Part shown: positions 28,346-40,299 of the stretch, piece by piece
Layout of the letters: each line of letters begins with the position of its first letter
Position numbering within the stretch: the stretch's first letter is position 1
DNA from: Symbiodinium kawagutii
Taxonomy: Eukaryota > Sar > Dinophyceae > Suessiales > Symbiodiniaceae
Reading direction: 5' to 3'
NCBI GenBank assembly: GCA_009767595.1
Contig: VSDK01025463.1
Coordinates: 1-64,000, forward strand
DNA length: 64,000 bases
The notes under the pieces: model-generated
The model's input: only the letters and a program-made list of their open reading frames with translations
Databases searched by the model: none
Told to the model about the DNA's origin: nothing
Position numbers and translations under genes: made by a program

Positions 28346-30189
28346 CTGCCCCTCATGCGAACAAGCTGCGAAAAGGAGAAAAGGACACGCCGAGGCAAAG
28401 CTCAACTTTGGGTAGAAGTGTCATATATTAACTTGGTATGGAGGTGAATGCACCCATTACTAGCAATTTGAATCATGGACTGATGCCACAATTCTACCAC
28501 TACTTGTGAGTAATCAAAGATACCCACAAGTGTTCTACAATTATGCCACTACTATCACTAATCACAGGAACATATTTGGGTTTGGGTCAAAATGATCAAC
28601 CGCCAATATGGCCATCTTACAATGGACATCCCTTATGAACTAATGGTTTTGGGATACCCAATGGCTTGACCCACAAACATATCCTAACCGATCATGACAG
28701 CTACAACGCATCTATTGTGTGCCCCAGATCTACGCCAAGGCGCGTCCACCAAAGCTGGGTGCAGGCATCCCAAGCTTCCGCGGAAGCCATGGCTTGTCAC
28801 TGGGATGCTTTGGAAGTTGAGAGGTGCAATTCATGATCTTCCCATGTATGATGGACACTCATGTGACCATTAATCCGTGAGGAAAGCTTGACCACTGATT
28901 CTTGGGAGTGACATACATAACTATAAAATCAATATCTGCAAATCATTGCAGACCATCACTGTCGATAAATGATATGACATAGCATGGATATAATGCAAAA
29001 CCGTCTATAGACATCATTTTCCCCTTGTCTGCTCTTTCAAAAGCTTCGGTTTCTGCCTCTACACACTGACAATAGAATGGAACCCGCAGATACCTCGGAG
29101 TCCCAAAGGAACAACCAACTATTCCACCCAGCTACGAGCCAAAGCTACAGCGGTGTTTTGCAAAGCCATTGCCGCAAGCCGTGTGGTTGCCTTTATGTTG
29201 TGGTCAATCTTGGGCAATTAAGAATGCACCCATCCCCGAATAACCTCCAAACCACCTAGAAAATTGCCTACCAAATGACACAACTCCCAAGGTACGTACT
29301 TTTCAAACGATTCTGGTATTTGGTTGCTTTCCCTTTTCCAAAAAAAAATCTTGCGATATTTTGAGTTGCCACCATGGATTTTAGTATATCATGTATATTT
29401 ATCTATCTATCTACCAATCTGTCTATCTGAATCTAAATATATAGATACATATATATATATGTAAAAATAAGAACATACATATGCAATGATATGCACATAT
29501 ATAAATATAAATGTAAATACCCAGGCTGTGGCACATGTGCGTCAATGCTGGATGGCCGAAACAAAGCTGCTGTCACGTCAGGACAGGAAGGAAAATACAC
29601 CCGTGCCATGACATGATGCAACAACTTGTTGTTTCAATGATGCATCCCTTGCATCAAGAGAACATCATACTCCATTTCAAACAAACCTGGTATGAATGTT
29701 CAGTTTTGATTGATTTGTGAAATTAACCATCCAGCTGTGGTGAAACATCAACATCAAAAGCCACCGGCAAAGTAGGGTGAAGTATCGATATTTGCTGCGA
29801 TGATGATACAATTTGCATTGGTGCACATTTGTCCTGCAAAGAAAACCTTTCAAAGGCTAGAACATAAAATACAATGTACCTAAATACAGGTTCCATACCC
29901 CCATGAACAAAGAAACTCGAAAAGAGTCACAGGCTGGCCAAGACTGCTAAAATCCACACCCCTCCCAAGTGGAATTGGATGGTATGGATGGATCCAGAGC
30001 GAGCCACATTCAAATCACCATGGTTTTATGACACATATTGTAATCAAAAAAATATAACTAATTGGGATCGTTTTGAAGTATTCATTATATAAAGTAATAT
30101 ATCTTTACATTTATCCGTTTTAAAAGAACATGTGCAATAATACTATGTGACACTTAAATGCCACAAATCCCGTTTGTTGTTAGTGCCAC

Positions 30190-30289
30190 TATATTGATGC
30201 CGATGCACCAGCACCTCAGAGAAAATGCAGCAGTGCACGTGGCTGAGCCTGGATACCTCTTCCAGGGATCGGTCTCCTTGGGGGTCATC
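30190..30289 (-). CDS. weak exon candidate
   Basis: After a TTTTGAG acceptor the frame reads DDPQGDRSLEEVSRLSHVHC. The downstream border is not defined. No family recognised. Confidence 0.3.
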
Positions 30290-30480
30290 CTCAAAACAGA
30301 GCTACAATCACTATTTTAGTCCGGCCGTTTCTAGGAAACACTTAATGATTCATTGTAATGAATCTTACAGGAATTTGCCCTTCTGAACCACGATTAACCA
30401 CTTGAACCACTAGTAAAGAATCATATTATTCACCAATGGAACCACTAGTAATCACATTATGACCAGTCTTAATCACTATA

Positions 30481-30583
30481 TGGGTGTTTCTCAAAATAGG
30501 GGACCCCTCAAAATGGTTGGTTTATTGCTATACATGATAAATACAGGATGATTTAGGGGTACCCCTATTTTGAGAAACCACCA
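30481..30583. mobile_element. family A inverted-repeat element, well preserved (TA target site)
   Basis: 103 bp. Left end TGGGTGTTTCTCAAAATAGG, right end CCTATTTTGAGAAACCACCA, flanked by TA on both sides. Core: AAAATGGTTGGTTTATTGCT and GATGATTTAGGGG. Good reference copy for family A. Confidence 0.75.
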
Positions 30584-32159
30584 TATTGACCACTCTGAAT
30601 CACTCACCATTGCTGTCCCAGGTCGGTCTCATCGTGAGATGAGCTTTGGCACCCGCTGGAGGTCGGAAAATTATCTCAGGGAATCCCTTCATCTGATCAT
30701 AAGCAGCGACTTAGTCGTCAACCAATAACCAACAATTTGCTAATGATTACTGGGGTTGAAACCATCAACGGTTGCCTGGTTGGGGGTTTCAACCAACAAT
30801 TTGTTTACAACATACTGGGGAAAATAAGATGTTTAACACCACCAACCAGGCAACCATCGGGGACTGAAATAAATAGGTCGGCCTTCGATATGTTTTTTTT
30901 CGAAACGAGGTTTCACTTCAGGTGTTGCTGATTGTCCAGAAGAAATTATAGGCACATCTGCTTAATAGTGAGTACAGTATCAAGCTTTGCAACTAGTCCA
31001 GGGACCAGACTCAACCGTTTGACTTCATGCTAGTGACGCTTATGCCAACAGTTCCCACGGACCTTTTTAATGACAAGACGGCAATCTGGCCTATGGTACA
31101 CGCAGCTGCGCAGCTGCGAACTCACGCCTCACAAGCAACGCCTGGCAGTGGATGAGTGCAAACCACTTAGCGGCTTCTCATGCTGGACTCGGCGCTACAC
31201 GCAGCGCATCACTGTTCAGATAGAAACAAAAAAGGCGCACACTTCAAAAGCCAACAGCAGTTTAACAATCACAGGGAAGCTCCGACAAGCACATTGACTA
31301 ATCCTATCTTCTATAGCATGGATCAAACATAAAAAATCATTGTCTGCGAAACTTTGGCCTGACGGCACAAGATCGTTGAAATGTACTGTGCGGTGTGCAG
31401 AGTCTTGTGTGGTCCATCCTCTTTTCTTGATTCGTAGATACATCCCCTTCAGCAACTCTAGCATCCACTTCCTTTTCACTGAAAGTAATTAGGACATCCA
31501 AGGGCTACAAGAAGATTGTGGCTTAGCCTAGTTGAAATTCATCCTCACTACCGCGAGTTCGATGGAAAATTAGGGCCAACAGTGGTCCACTGGCAAACCA
31601 CCGGTCCCTCCAAACACATCTGGTTGGTGATTCCAAGTTATAAACTGTCAACCATTCTTACTATCCATCAACCAGATTAACCATTATTACTATGCAACAC
31701 ATCAAGCTGGTGATAGTTGGTCATTGACAATGGATTCACCATCATTACTATCCATCAGTTGACCATGCTAATGGTAACATGGAGCTACCTCAGCATATCT
31801 ACCATTTGCCTGGCAGTTACCCCTGTTCCAAGTTAGCCATCCTTAACCATTCACCAGATTTATCAACCATGCTTGAAGCATCTTGAAACCACCAACCAAA
31901 CCCACCAAATGGGTGACAAAATCATGGCACCCCCAAAACTAATGGTTTCCCAGTAAAATGATCGATTTTGCTGGGTTGTCAGTTAGCCTATGGATTGGCA
32001 CAAGCCCAAATCGTTTTCGGCCAAGCTTGAAGGTCACAGGCACCGCCTCACCAACGGCTTAGCTTTGGCCTCGCCAGGGTTGACTCGCAGCTTGGTTCAG
32101 TGCTTCGGTCAACCGCGACAGCTTAGGATTCAAGTGGGTTGACTGGTGCATTGGATGAT

Positions 32160-32300
32160 TCTATGGCTATAGTAAAGAAGAACTTACTGTAGTATATATA
32201 GCTATAGTATTCTACAGCTATAGCAATTCAATACCAATAGCTATAGTCAATTTGAACCCCATTGGTATTGAAGAATTCATAACTATAATTCTACATCTTA
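32160..32300. repeat. palindrome-rich GCTATAG tract
   Basis: Repeated AGCTATAG words plus a perfect 10-bp inverted repeat CAATACCAAT (32229-32238) / ATTGGTATTG (32261-32270). May be another small inverted-repeat element; single copy here. Confidence 0.4.
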
Positions 32301-32413
32301 GTAACACTGTGAGTCACATGAATCACATGTTGACATCACAGTTGTTAAGGAAGTTTCTAGTTAATATCAACTGGTTCAAAGTCTACCATGATTTCATATC
32401 AGGGTTATTCATA

Positions 32414-32511
32414 TGGGAGTTCCTTTGAAATAAGACTACCCCAAATAATAGACTAACTATTTCTTATAGCAAACCATTCATTTCTGGGTCCCCTATTTTG
32501 AGAAACACCCA
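32414..32511. mobile_element. family A inverted-repeat element
   Basis: 98 bp, right end CCCCTATTTTGAGAAACACC then CA, flanked by TA on both sides; the left end has decayed (TGGGAGTTCCTTTGAAATAA). Confidence 0.6.
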
Positions 32512-33339
32512 TATGTTTTTGTTTTCATGTACAACATCTCTCGGAGGTTCTTTGTTTGGTGGATTAGTTTGTGGGCCCCTTCTTTGCTAAACAGCTGCCG
32601 CCCTTTGACTCACTGCTGAACGTTCGGAACGGCGATGGTTGGTGGCTGAGAGCAAACAAATACCACGAATTAACCAACAAGATAAGGTGGATCTACACCA
32701 AAATTTACCAAGAGTTATTATGCTTCCAACAGTTTGAGAAATGATCATGCTACAAAATTAAAACCAAACATACTCAAACCAAGGAACAGGATTCAGGAGA
32801 ATATCCTACTTCTGAAACATATAATCCCGGAAATTTCCAGCCAATTCCAGCAAAACAAAGAAAAAAAGAATCACGCAGGTGGATCTCCCAAGAGCTTTCC
32901 GCAATAAATCTGTGGGACTTTCTCCAAAGAGGAGTACACAAAAATGGATGGTTGGTTATGATTAGAAATGACTAACCAAAAAATGGATTACCATAAAATG
33001 GTGGGTTTATGATCCCAAAAATGATTATTGCTGGATGATTTGGGGCGTCCCTCATTTTGAGAAACACCCATGTACAGATTAGCACAGCTACATCGAAATC
33101 GCAGCAATGTGGAGCGGATTATCTGTGTCCAGGTCCCCAAAGGAACCAGTTGCGTACACTTGGCGATGCCACTTGGAGAGACGCAAGCCTTCACCCTTGG
33201 CTTGAAATCAATGGCAGCCATTGGCAGGTGGGAAATTGATGCAAATTCATCGTTGCTGGAATCTAATGCGATCATCCACCAGCTCCTAGCTATCAGCTTG
33301 CAGCTTCAACTGTACAGTTGTTCCATCTAATCATGCTAA

Positions 33340-33465
33340 TGGTGGTTTCTAAAGCTATAAGGAACCCCAAAGTTATGGTTGGTTTATGTTGGATTATTGC
33401 AAGAATGATTGTTACTGGAATATTAGCGGATGATTTGAAGCGGTCCCTATGTTGAGAAACACACA
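33340..33465. mobile_element. family A inverted-repeat element, decayed
   Basis: Left end TGGTGGTTTCTAAAGC, internal ATGGTTGGTTTATGTTGGAT, right end GGTCCCTATGTTGAGAAACA. A fragment with only the right end intact lies at about 33037-33070. Confidence 0.45.
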
Positions 33466-34735
33466 TATAGAAACATAGGATATGAATCTGAACTTTCTCC
33501 AGGTTTCCGGGGAACACGTGGCCCCTGCACCCTTCTGGGAATCCGTGCGGAAGATTCTGACAAATGTCCACCAGATTGTAGCGGTCTCGGTGCATCCAAC
33601 TTTGGGATGCACAAGCAGTGCTCGGGATGTCCTGACAGCTAGGATCATGGTGACCATGCGAGGAACATGATTTGACAACCCAGGAAAACATGCAAATGTG
33701 TATGCTACTATTGACTATGGCAGACTATCACTCTTCAACAACAATCCACCACAATCAAAAAGACCAACCACAATCAAAAAGCATGTAACACGCTGCAGTT
33801 TGTAAGCACTCATTAGTCCAATAGTCCGAAATCAACCAACCTTTGATATCCATTGATCCCCTTGGATTCTCAGTCCTCCAATGTGGAAGCTGTGGTCCCA
33901 ACGGTCACTGGCTCGGTGACCAAACCTTGCGATCTGTGAGAAAAATGAGTGGAGTAGGAAGGCTGTAATGTGAAGCTTCACATGCAATATATGAGTTTCT
34001 ATCATTTTTTCTAAACACAATAAATCAAAGTAATAAATCAGAAAAATACACATGCATGTGAATGTATCAACAAATATGTAATAATATGTATATACATATT
34101 CATAGAACAAACACACATGTACGCATGCATGTGCGCATGCATGTACGCAGCTAGGCATGTATTTGAATAAAGGTATGCGGCATGCGTATGACTACATATG
34201 CATGCAAATAGAACATCGGATTTATTTTCAAAGGTAAGTTGTTTGCAAATATACGAATGTAAACGTACATGTGTGTCATACGCAAGTGCCAGTACTTGTT
34301 TGTTAAGCAACTGCAGGCCCCCCCACCCCAAATTGTGAACGGAACAGCCTTGGTTCGAATGTTCACCTTGCATGGTTGCAAAGATTTCCCACTGAACTAA
34401 ACACCGAAATCCATGCCACACCCATGGGCATTGGTTAAACGCAGAGGTGATCTGCCGTGCTCCACCATATCGTCAAATACCATGTGGTCATGATGCCTCG
34501 ATCAATTCATCACTCTCATCCCAAGCAAAACACCCAAACTTCTACTCGACAAGTTGTCTGGTTGGTGGTTTCAACCCGACTGAAAAATACGAGTCAACCA
34601 AATAATGATTTGGCAATACTAGGAGAAACAAACATGTTCGCCCGAGCCTTAGGGTTTGCCCCGCATGGGTCTGGGAACATTTCCCAACGCTCAAATTCCT
34701 GCACAGGGCCATTGTTTTTTGACTTCTGAGTTATC

Positions 34736-34842
34736 AAACCCTAAACCTCAAACCCTAAAACCCTAAAACCAAAACCCTAAAACCCTAAAACCAAAACCCT
34801 AAAACCCTAAAACCCTAAAACCAAAACCCTAAAACCCTAAAC
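34736..34842. repeat. internal telomere-like CCCTAAAA array
   Basis: CCCTAAA/CCCTAAAA units over 107 bp, organised as a 22-bp higher unit of two CCCTAAAA followed by CCAAAA. The complement is TTTTAGGG/TTTAGGG, the Arabidopsis/Chlamydomonas-type telomere repeat also known in dinoflagellates. It is flanked by ordinary non-coding DNA on both sides, so it is interstitial. Confidence 0.85.
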
Positions 34843-35092
34843 CATAAATCACTGCGTATAGCCAGTGTTTTCGCATCTTGTCCAAGCCATCTCGACCTTG
34901 TACAACATGCTCCATTACAGTGGCGCTTTATGTGGTGGGGCGAACGTTAAGGCTGGAGGGATCATGTTTGAAACCATCAACCATCAGTTACCGGCAACCT
35001 CCGGCAACCAAGTGTTCGACTTGATCAGTTTATAGACACGTTTACTTGTCAAGTTGAACACCCACGACCTGCAACCAGTAGTCATCCATGAC

Positions 35093-35186
35093 CTATCATC
35101 GGCCGTTGGGTGTCCACACCATAGCCACTGTGAATCACTGGCGCCCGCGTCTTCAAAGGCCTGCTGCACGACAGCTGTGCGAATTT
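35093..35186 (-). CDS. candidate exon of an unrecognised gene
   Basis: Acceptor AAGCCACAG, donor GT at 35092-35091, 94 nt. Reads IRTAVVQQAFEDAGASDSQW then LWCGHPTADD. It is globular-looking and has better composition than the other frames. Family unknown. Confidence 0.45.
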
Positions 35187-35829
35187 CTGTGGCTTGGCAC
35201 GACGGAAGTCAGCAAAGGCTCGGAGCAAAGTTCATCTCTATCTTGCAAATGGTTGGTTATTGCACTGATTGGTCGGCTATTGGGTGCTTATTGATGGTTA
35301 TTCTCATTTCTGCTTGGGCAGTCTCAGCCGCTGTGCGAACTTTCCACTGTTCAAATGTTGTGCCAAAAGTTGTGCCAAAAACTTGGGTCAACCCTACCGG
35401 GGCTGTTCCCACGGTTCCCATGTGCGTCTCCGTTGGGATGGGAACTCTGAACAGCTTGGGTTACACAGCTTCAACACATCGTGAACTGCCAGTTCTTGGG
35501 ACCATCATGGATGGTGGTGAATGATGGGACCATATCCACCCACCAACCAACCAAGCAACCAACCAGTTCTAGTCGGTATATTAATGCTTATTGACCATCA
35601 TTAATTGGCCATCATTCCCCCAGAAAATGCAAGCAGTAGCAAACCAAATTGATGGTATACAGTGGGAAACCAACCATTGCACAGTTGCCCACATCGACCC
35701 CCACTGCCCTCCTCAGATGGCCCCTCAACTGTGGCTGCCCGCATGGGTGGAAGATCGCCCACGGATGAGGAAGACTTCAGAGGAGGGCCTTGTGATTTCG
35801 GAAACATCAATGAACAACCAAGTGGCACA

Positions 35830-35929
35830 TGGCGGTTTCTTAAGCCACAGGGAACCCCAAAGTTCTGGTTGCTTTATCAGTATAAATCGTTATTGCGGTA
35901 TGATTTAGAGGCATTTCGAGAATCAGCCA
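35830..35929. mobile_element. family A inverted-repeat element, decayed
   Basis: Left end TGGCGGTTTCTTAAGCCACA, internal GTTCTGGTTGCTTTATCA, right end TTCGAGAATCAGCCA. Confidence 0.4.
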
Positions 35930-36008
35930 TATGGTGAACCAATCCCAACTGGCGATCAATCACCTGGCATAGGATCCAACCCATGGGGCTTGGTTGAACA
36001 ATCACCTG

Positions 36009-36119
36009 GCATACGGCTGTGGGTGAATATTACCCAACTGTTGGACTGGCTTGGTATACTTTGGTCACATTTGCGATACGAACAGCTGGATACCAAGCTA
36101 GTGACCCACAGCCATAGAG
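36009..36119. mobile_element. family B inverted-repeat element
   Basis: Ends ATACGGCTGTGGGTGAATAT and AGTGACCCACAGCCATA, with an inner inverted pair CAGCTGGATACCAAGC / GCTTGGTATAC. About 110 bp. Confidence 0.5.
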
Positions 36120-37254
36120 TGGCATTTGACTCGGCCGCGCATGGTTTTTACATATTTGCAAATGGAGGTCTAGGATCAAACAGAAAATCGTCAAATATTG
36201 TGAGTTGCTGTCGAGGAAAGGTCTAACCGAGAAGTCGAGCATCTAATGGGGTACCAAGTACCAAACATTTGGAATGCCATTTCTGGTCAATGCTACGGGA
36301 CCTTAGGGATTACAGGACGGATTCCGCACCTCTTTTCATTCTCAGGGTGAAGAAACGATTCATCATCACTCAGCTGTAAGTTAAAGAAACGAAACCCAAG
36401 TGTAAAAGCAGCCAAAACAGCGAAAACCCACAATGACAAGCAAGGAAACCAAAGCATAAATGCATAGGAAACAACATCAAAAATGACAGCACAGCCCAGA
36501 AAAATGTCACGACTGAGGTTCGCACTATAGGATCTGGGACCAGGGCCTGGAAAGTGGGAACAGCAATGCTACACCAGGGGGCGCCCTGGTGATGATCCAT
36601 GATTGGTGTTCAATGCTGTTCATATCGTTTATTGATAGGTCTGATTACTAACCATGAGGATAGAAACAACCAGTAGTTGGATGGGATGTGGCTACAATAG
36701 CGGTATATAAACAATCAACCATAGCGGTATAAATGCCCGCAAAAAAAAAAACAGCAATATGATCAGCAACAGTATACACATATAGCCAGCAATCGCGAGG
36801 ATACAGTTCAATGAGCATGCTCGGATGGCCAATACTGGAAAAGAAATTGGAAACTGGAACATCCAGAATTGGCCAGAAACGATTGAGGCCTGGTGATCTG
36901 CGATCCCTGCTTGAGACATGCGGTGCCATCTATTGACCAGTCTCAACCATTCACGAACGGTTTACCATGCGCTTTTGATCCTAAGTTGGTTCCCTTGTCA
37001 ATGGATACTAGCCATTTATCAACCATTATTAACCATCTACTAACGTGACCATCTACTGACTCTCACCCTGGCTACTAGACATTTTCAAACCATTACAATT
37101 ATCAAACTATCATTCACCATTATTGACTATCATTCGTTAACAATTTGCAAACCATGATATAACCAGGTAGTATATAACCATCGTTAACCATCATTCACCA
37201 TGATTATAGAAACCATTTGACCATTGGTTCACCATTTGCAAAACATTTGCTTAC

Positions 37255-37372
37255 TGGCAGTGGGTCACTTCACCCCCCCTAGTTCCTCTATCATTAGCCA
37301 AGATGTTTTCCCCATCATTGTTGGTGATTCTCCCCCATGATTGGTTGGTCAATATTGACCCACAACCATGTA
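37255..37372. mobile_element. family B inverted-repeat element
   Basis: Starts TGGCAGTGGGTCACTTCACC and ends TTGGTCAATATTGACCCACA followed by ACCAT. Followed at once by a related half copy (about 37373-37425). Confidence 0.5.
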
Positions 37373-37899
37373 GCTGGTATATCCCCCACTATTGTTGGCT
37401 ACTGTCCCCCATGATTACCCATTAACCAGCTATTACTAACCATTGCTTGGTCAACTGCTTGACCCAGCTCGCTACATCTAACCATTGTTGGTGATTATCC
37501 CTTAGTGTCAATCATTCTTAACCATCATTAACCATTCTTAGCCATTTTTAATCATTACTAGCCATTACTAGCCATTTTATTCACCAGCACCATTAACCAT
37601 TATTAACCATAGTTAACTAGCTGGCCAAGAAGCCATTATTAATCATTATTAATCCATTACCTAGCTTGACCAACTAGTTAACCATTAACCATTACTAGCC
37701 ACTATCAACTACTATTAACCATCATTAATCATTATGAATCATTAACCATGGTTAACCAACGGGTTACCTGCTTGACCCATCCCCAACTGCCACGCCTGGG
37801 CTCCAAAGGCACGGCCGCGGGCTCTGCCGGCTCCACTGTGCGCTGTCAGCGAAACCTGCGCTCCGCAGCGCTGGTTTCCACATGAAATGACGGGAGTTT

Positions 37900-38064
37900 A
37901 TGGTGGTGGTGGTGGTGGTAGTAGTAGCAGTAGTCTATGGTGGTGGTGGTGGTGGTGGTGGTGGTGGTGGTGGTGGTGGTGGTGTTGCCGGTGTTGCCGG
38001 TGCTGGTGTTGCTTTGAATGTTGTTGTTGGTTTGAATCTTGCTTTTGGTTTGAATGCTGTTGTT

Positions 38065-38158
<94 letters not shown>

Positions 38159-38282
38159 TTGTTGTTGTTGTTTGTTGTTGTTGTTTGTGTTGGTGTAGTA
38201 GTAATTGTTGTTCTTGTTGTAGTAGTGGCAGCGGCAGTGGCAGTAGCAGTAGTAGTAGTCGTAGTGGTAGTTGTAGTAGTAG
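37900..38282. repeat. GGT / TTG / GTA triplet satellite
   Basis: (GGT)n to 37983, mixed triplets, (TTG)n about 38055-38190, then (GTA/GCA)n to 38282. About 380 bp of G/T-biased triplets on the plus strand, all in one register. Confidence 0.9.
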
Positions 38283-38734
38283 CATGTACTTAAGTATCAT
38301 AAGAGTAGTTGAGAATCAATGGTTTGAATGGTTTACTTTACTGATGATCCATTTTCTCAAAAATGGGGTTATCATCATGAAGGAATTAAACTATGAACTA
38401 TGAATTCACCGCCCACTACCTTGACCGACCATTCCCAACCATAATAAGAAAGGAAAATCTTGAGACATCGCCAGACAACATTTTGTTTCCGCATCCACGA
38501 CCTCACTTGTAATGGACCGTCTAATCATTTGCCCTGAGAACGGCACTGTCGGTGAACTGATGAAATCATCTGAGGGCGGATCCAATGACTGTTACTGAGT
38601 AACATGCTTCAATACATGCCAGTTTGGTAACCAGTGATACCAAACACTAGCCATACATGTTCATGCAAACATGTACGTGAATACCTTCTTGGCATAGTCA
38701 AATAGCTTGTGCTATACAGGTCTATACAATATAC

Positions 38735-38835
38735 ATGTGGGTGTTTCTTAGGGGACCCCTTAAAATCATCCAATATCAGTCATTTACAGCAAGAAATCAT
38801 CCATTGTTGGGGTCCCTTTTTTTGAGAAACCACCA
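38735..38835. mobile_element. family A inverted-repeat element
   Basis: Left end TGTGGGTGTTTCTTAGGGGA, right end TTTTTTTGAGAAACCACCA, reverse-type core (ATCATCCAATATCAGTCATT). CA lies on both sides. Confidence 0.6.
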
Positions 38836-39607
38836 CATGTGTTCTTCTTGGTCAACCAACATGTTTGTACAACAGCCAAAAGAGTGGATAGCTCTTGGAC
38901 GTGGATTGACTTCGATCAGGTCGTTGAGCCCAGGCAGCCATCTGCAGTGAAGCACACGTAGGGTGCATGCAACAGTTGATCTTGTAGTAAATCTGAACAT
39001 CTAAGCAAAATTTGGCATATCCATGAATTCATGCATGTATATGCGAAACAGCTATATGCCATTCCACTTCTCAGCTTGCCTTAACATCAGCAGTATCATT
39101 TTCAGCATTCATCGTCAGAAACGGCCACTTGTGTTGTCATGATTTATCAACTGTGACGATGATCATTCATCAGTCATCTTAGGCAAGAAATCAGTCAAGC
39201 GCAATAATCCATCACCCATCAACATCTTTCCCCAGGCATCAATTGTCGAAGGCTATCATCAAGCTTATGATCCTTTATCATGATACTTTTTGAGAGTTGG
39301 CAATGGGCAATGGAGGATAATGATTAACATTAGCTAATTAATGATGCTTGACAATTGCAAATTGACAAACTAATCACCAACCACACGAGCCTACAAATTT
39401 AGCACAGAATGTCAACTCTTATTGTCACCATTATCATCAAACAATATAAAGAACATATAATGTTTGACTATCACCATCAATCAAATAATATCACCAACAC
39501 ACAATGTAATAAAGATCATATGTCATTATTACCATCCATCATTATTATCATTATGATGATCATCTTGGCAATAAAACATCCATCTTAATGTCAGCCAATA
39601 ATCTGAT

Positions 39608-39725
39608 ATGGCAGTGGGTCAAAACTTCGTACCCCTGGTTCCCCTATCATTAACCATTGTTTTCTCTATTATTGTTGGTGGAAATTCCCCATTAGTTGGT
39701 TGATCAATATTGACCCTTAGCCATA
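39608..39725. mobile_element. family B inverted-repeat element
   Basis: Starts ATGGCAGTGGGTCAAAACTT and ends GATCAATATTGACCCTTAGC then CATAT. A second right end (GGTTAATATTGACCCTTAGC) follows at about 39800-39825, suggesting nested or tandem insertion. Confidence 0.5.
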
Positions 39726-39845
39726 TAGTTGGTATATATCCCCTATACTTGTTAGTTATCATCCCCTGCTATTAACCATTAACCACCCATGATTGGTTGG
39801 TTAATATTGACCCTTAGCCATAGCTATTGAAATTAAGATGATCTT

Positions 39846-39950
39846 CGCTCAACCTCTCCAGTCCACATGGCCTCGGTAATGAGGAGGGCTTCCTGCAAGC
39901 GGCGATTCCCACGTAGCTTTGGTTGCTTACTGGGCACATCAGAAGGACTA
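39846..39950 (-). CDS. candidate exon of an unrecognised gene
   Basis: Minus frame reads SPSDVPSKQPKLRGNRRLQE then ALLITEAMWTGEVE. A CTTGCAG acceptor inside the stretch could make the exon shorter. No family recognised; the DNA is GC-rich compared with its flanks. Confidence 0.35.
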
Positions 39951-40206
39951 CCAGTCACAGATTGATCAAAGGCTGCTGTTTCCAGGAGTCATTGACGCTT
40001 TCAAGATGTTTCAAGCGCCCGGAATGTTGATGGTCAATGAGGATAGTGTGAAACAACAGCAGCCAGTGCTAGATAATCATGATAGGATGTGATAAATGCA
40101 CCGCAGGTTTGGCTCAATACCCCATCAAACTGCACGGGTGGAACTATGACCAACCACTTTGCTGGCCAAACTTGCAGCAACAACTCTTCCACCAAAAAAA
40201 CAACAT

Positions 40207-40299
40207 TGGGTGTTTCTCAAAATAGGGGTACCCCCAAAGCATCCTTTGGAGTAGTCAGTTATAGTAAACAATCAAATCACTAACTATTAAGAAACCCCC
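40207..40299. mobile_element. family A inverted-repeat element
   Basis: Left end GGGTGTTTCTCAAAATAGGG then GTACCCCC; the right end TTAAGAAACCCCC is partly decayed. Confidence 0.5.

Larger units (their letters stand above)
28346..35092. other. repeat-rich region with a few weak exon candidates
   Basis: Contains family A and C elements, AT-rich tracts (29400-29520) and GC-richer islands at 30.2, 30.6, 32.05, 33.15 and 33.55 kb with open frames. Only 30190-30289 is listed, as a weak call. The islands at 33.1-33.25 and 33.5-33.66 kb are open on both strands and cannot be assigned. Confidence 0.4.
35187..39845. other. repeat-dominated region
   Basis: Family A (35830-35929, 38735-38835) and family B elements, a triplet satellite (37900-38282) and a long ACCATTA tract (37000-37760). 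Open frames at 35.7 kb (both strands), 36.4-36.6 kb (minus, hydrophobic) and 38.9 kb (minus) are noted but not supported as exons. Confidence 0.4.

Noticed and set aside
33100..33680. Two GC-richer islands with open frames on both strands
   Set aside because: No splice borders or domain favours either strand, so no exon was called.
37887..38403. Overlapping plus-strand ORFs of poly-Val, poly-Cys and poly-Leu, and a minus-strand Thr/Pro-rich ORF
   Set aside because: All follow from one GGT/TTG/GTA triplet satellite.
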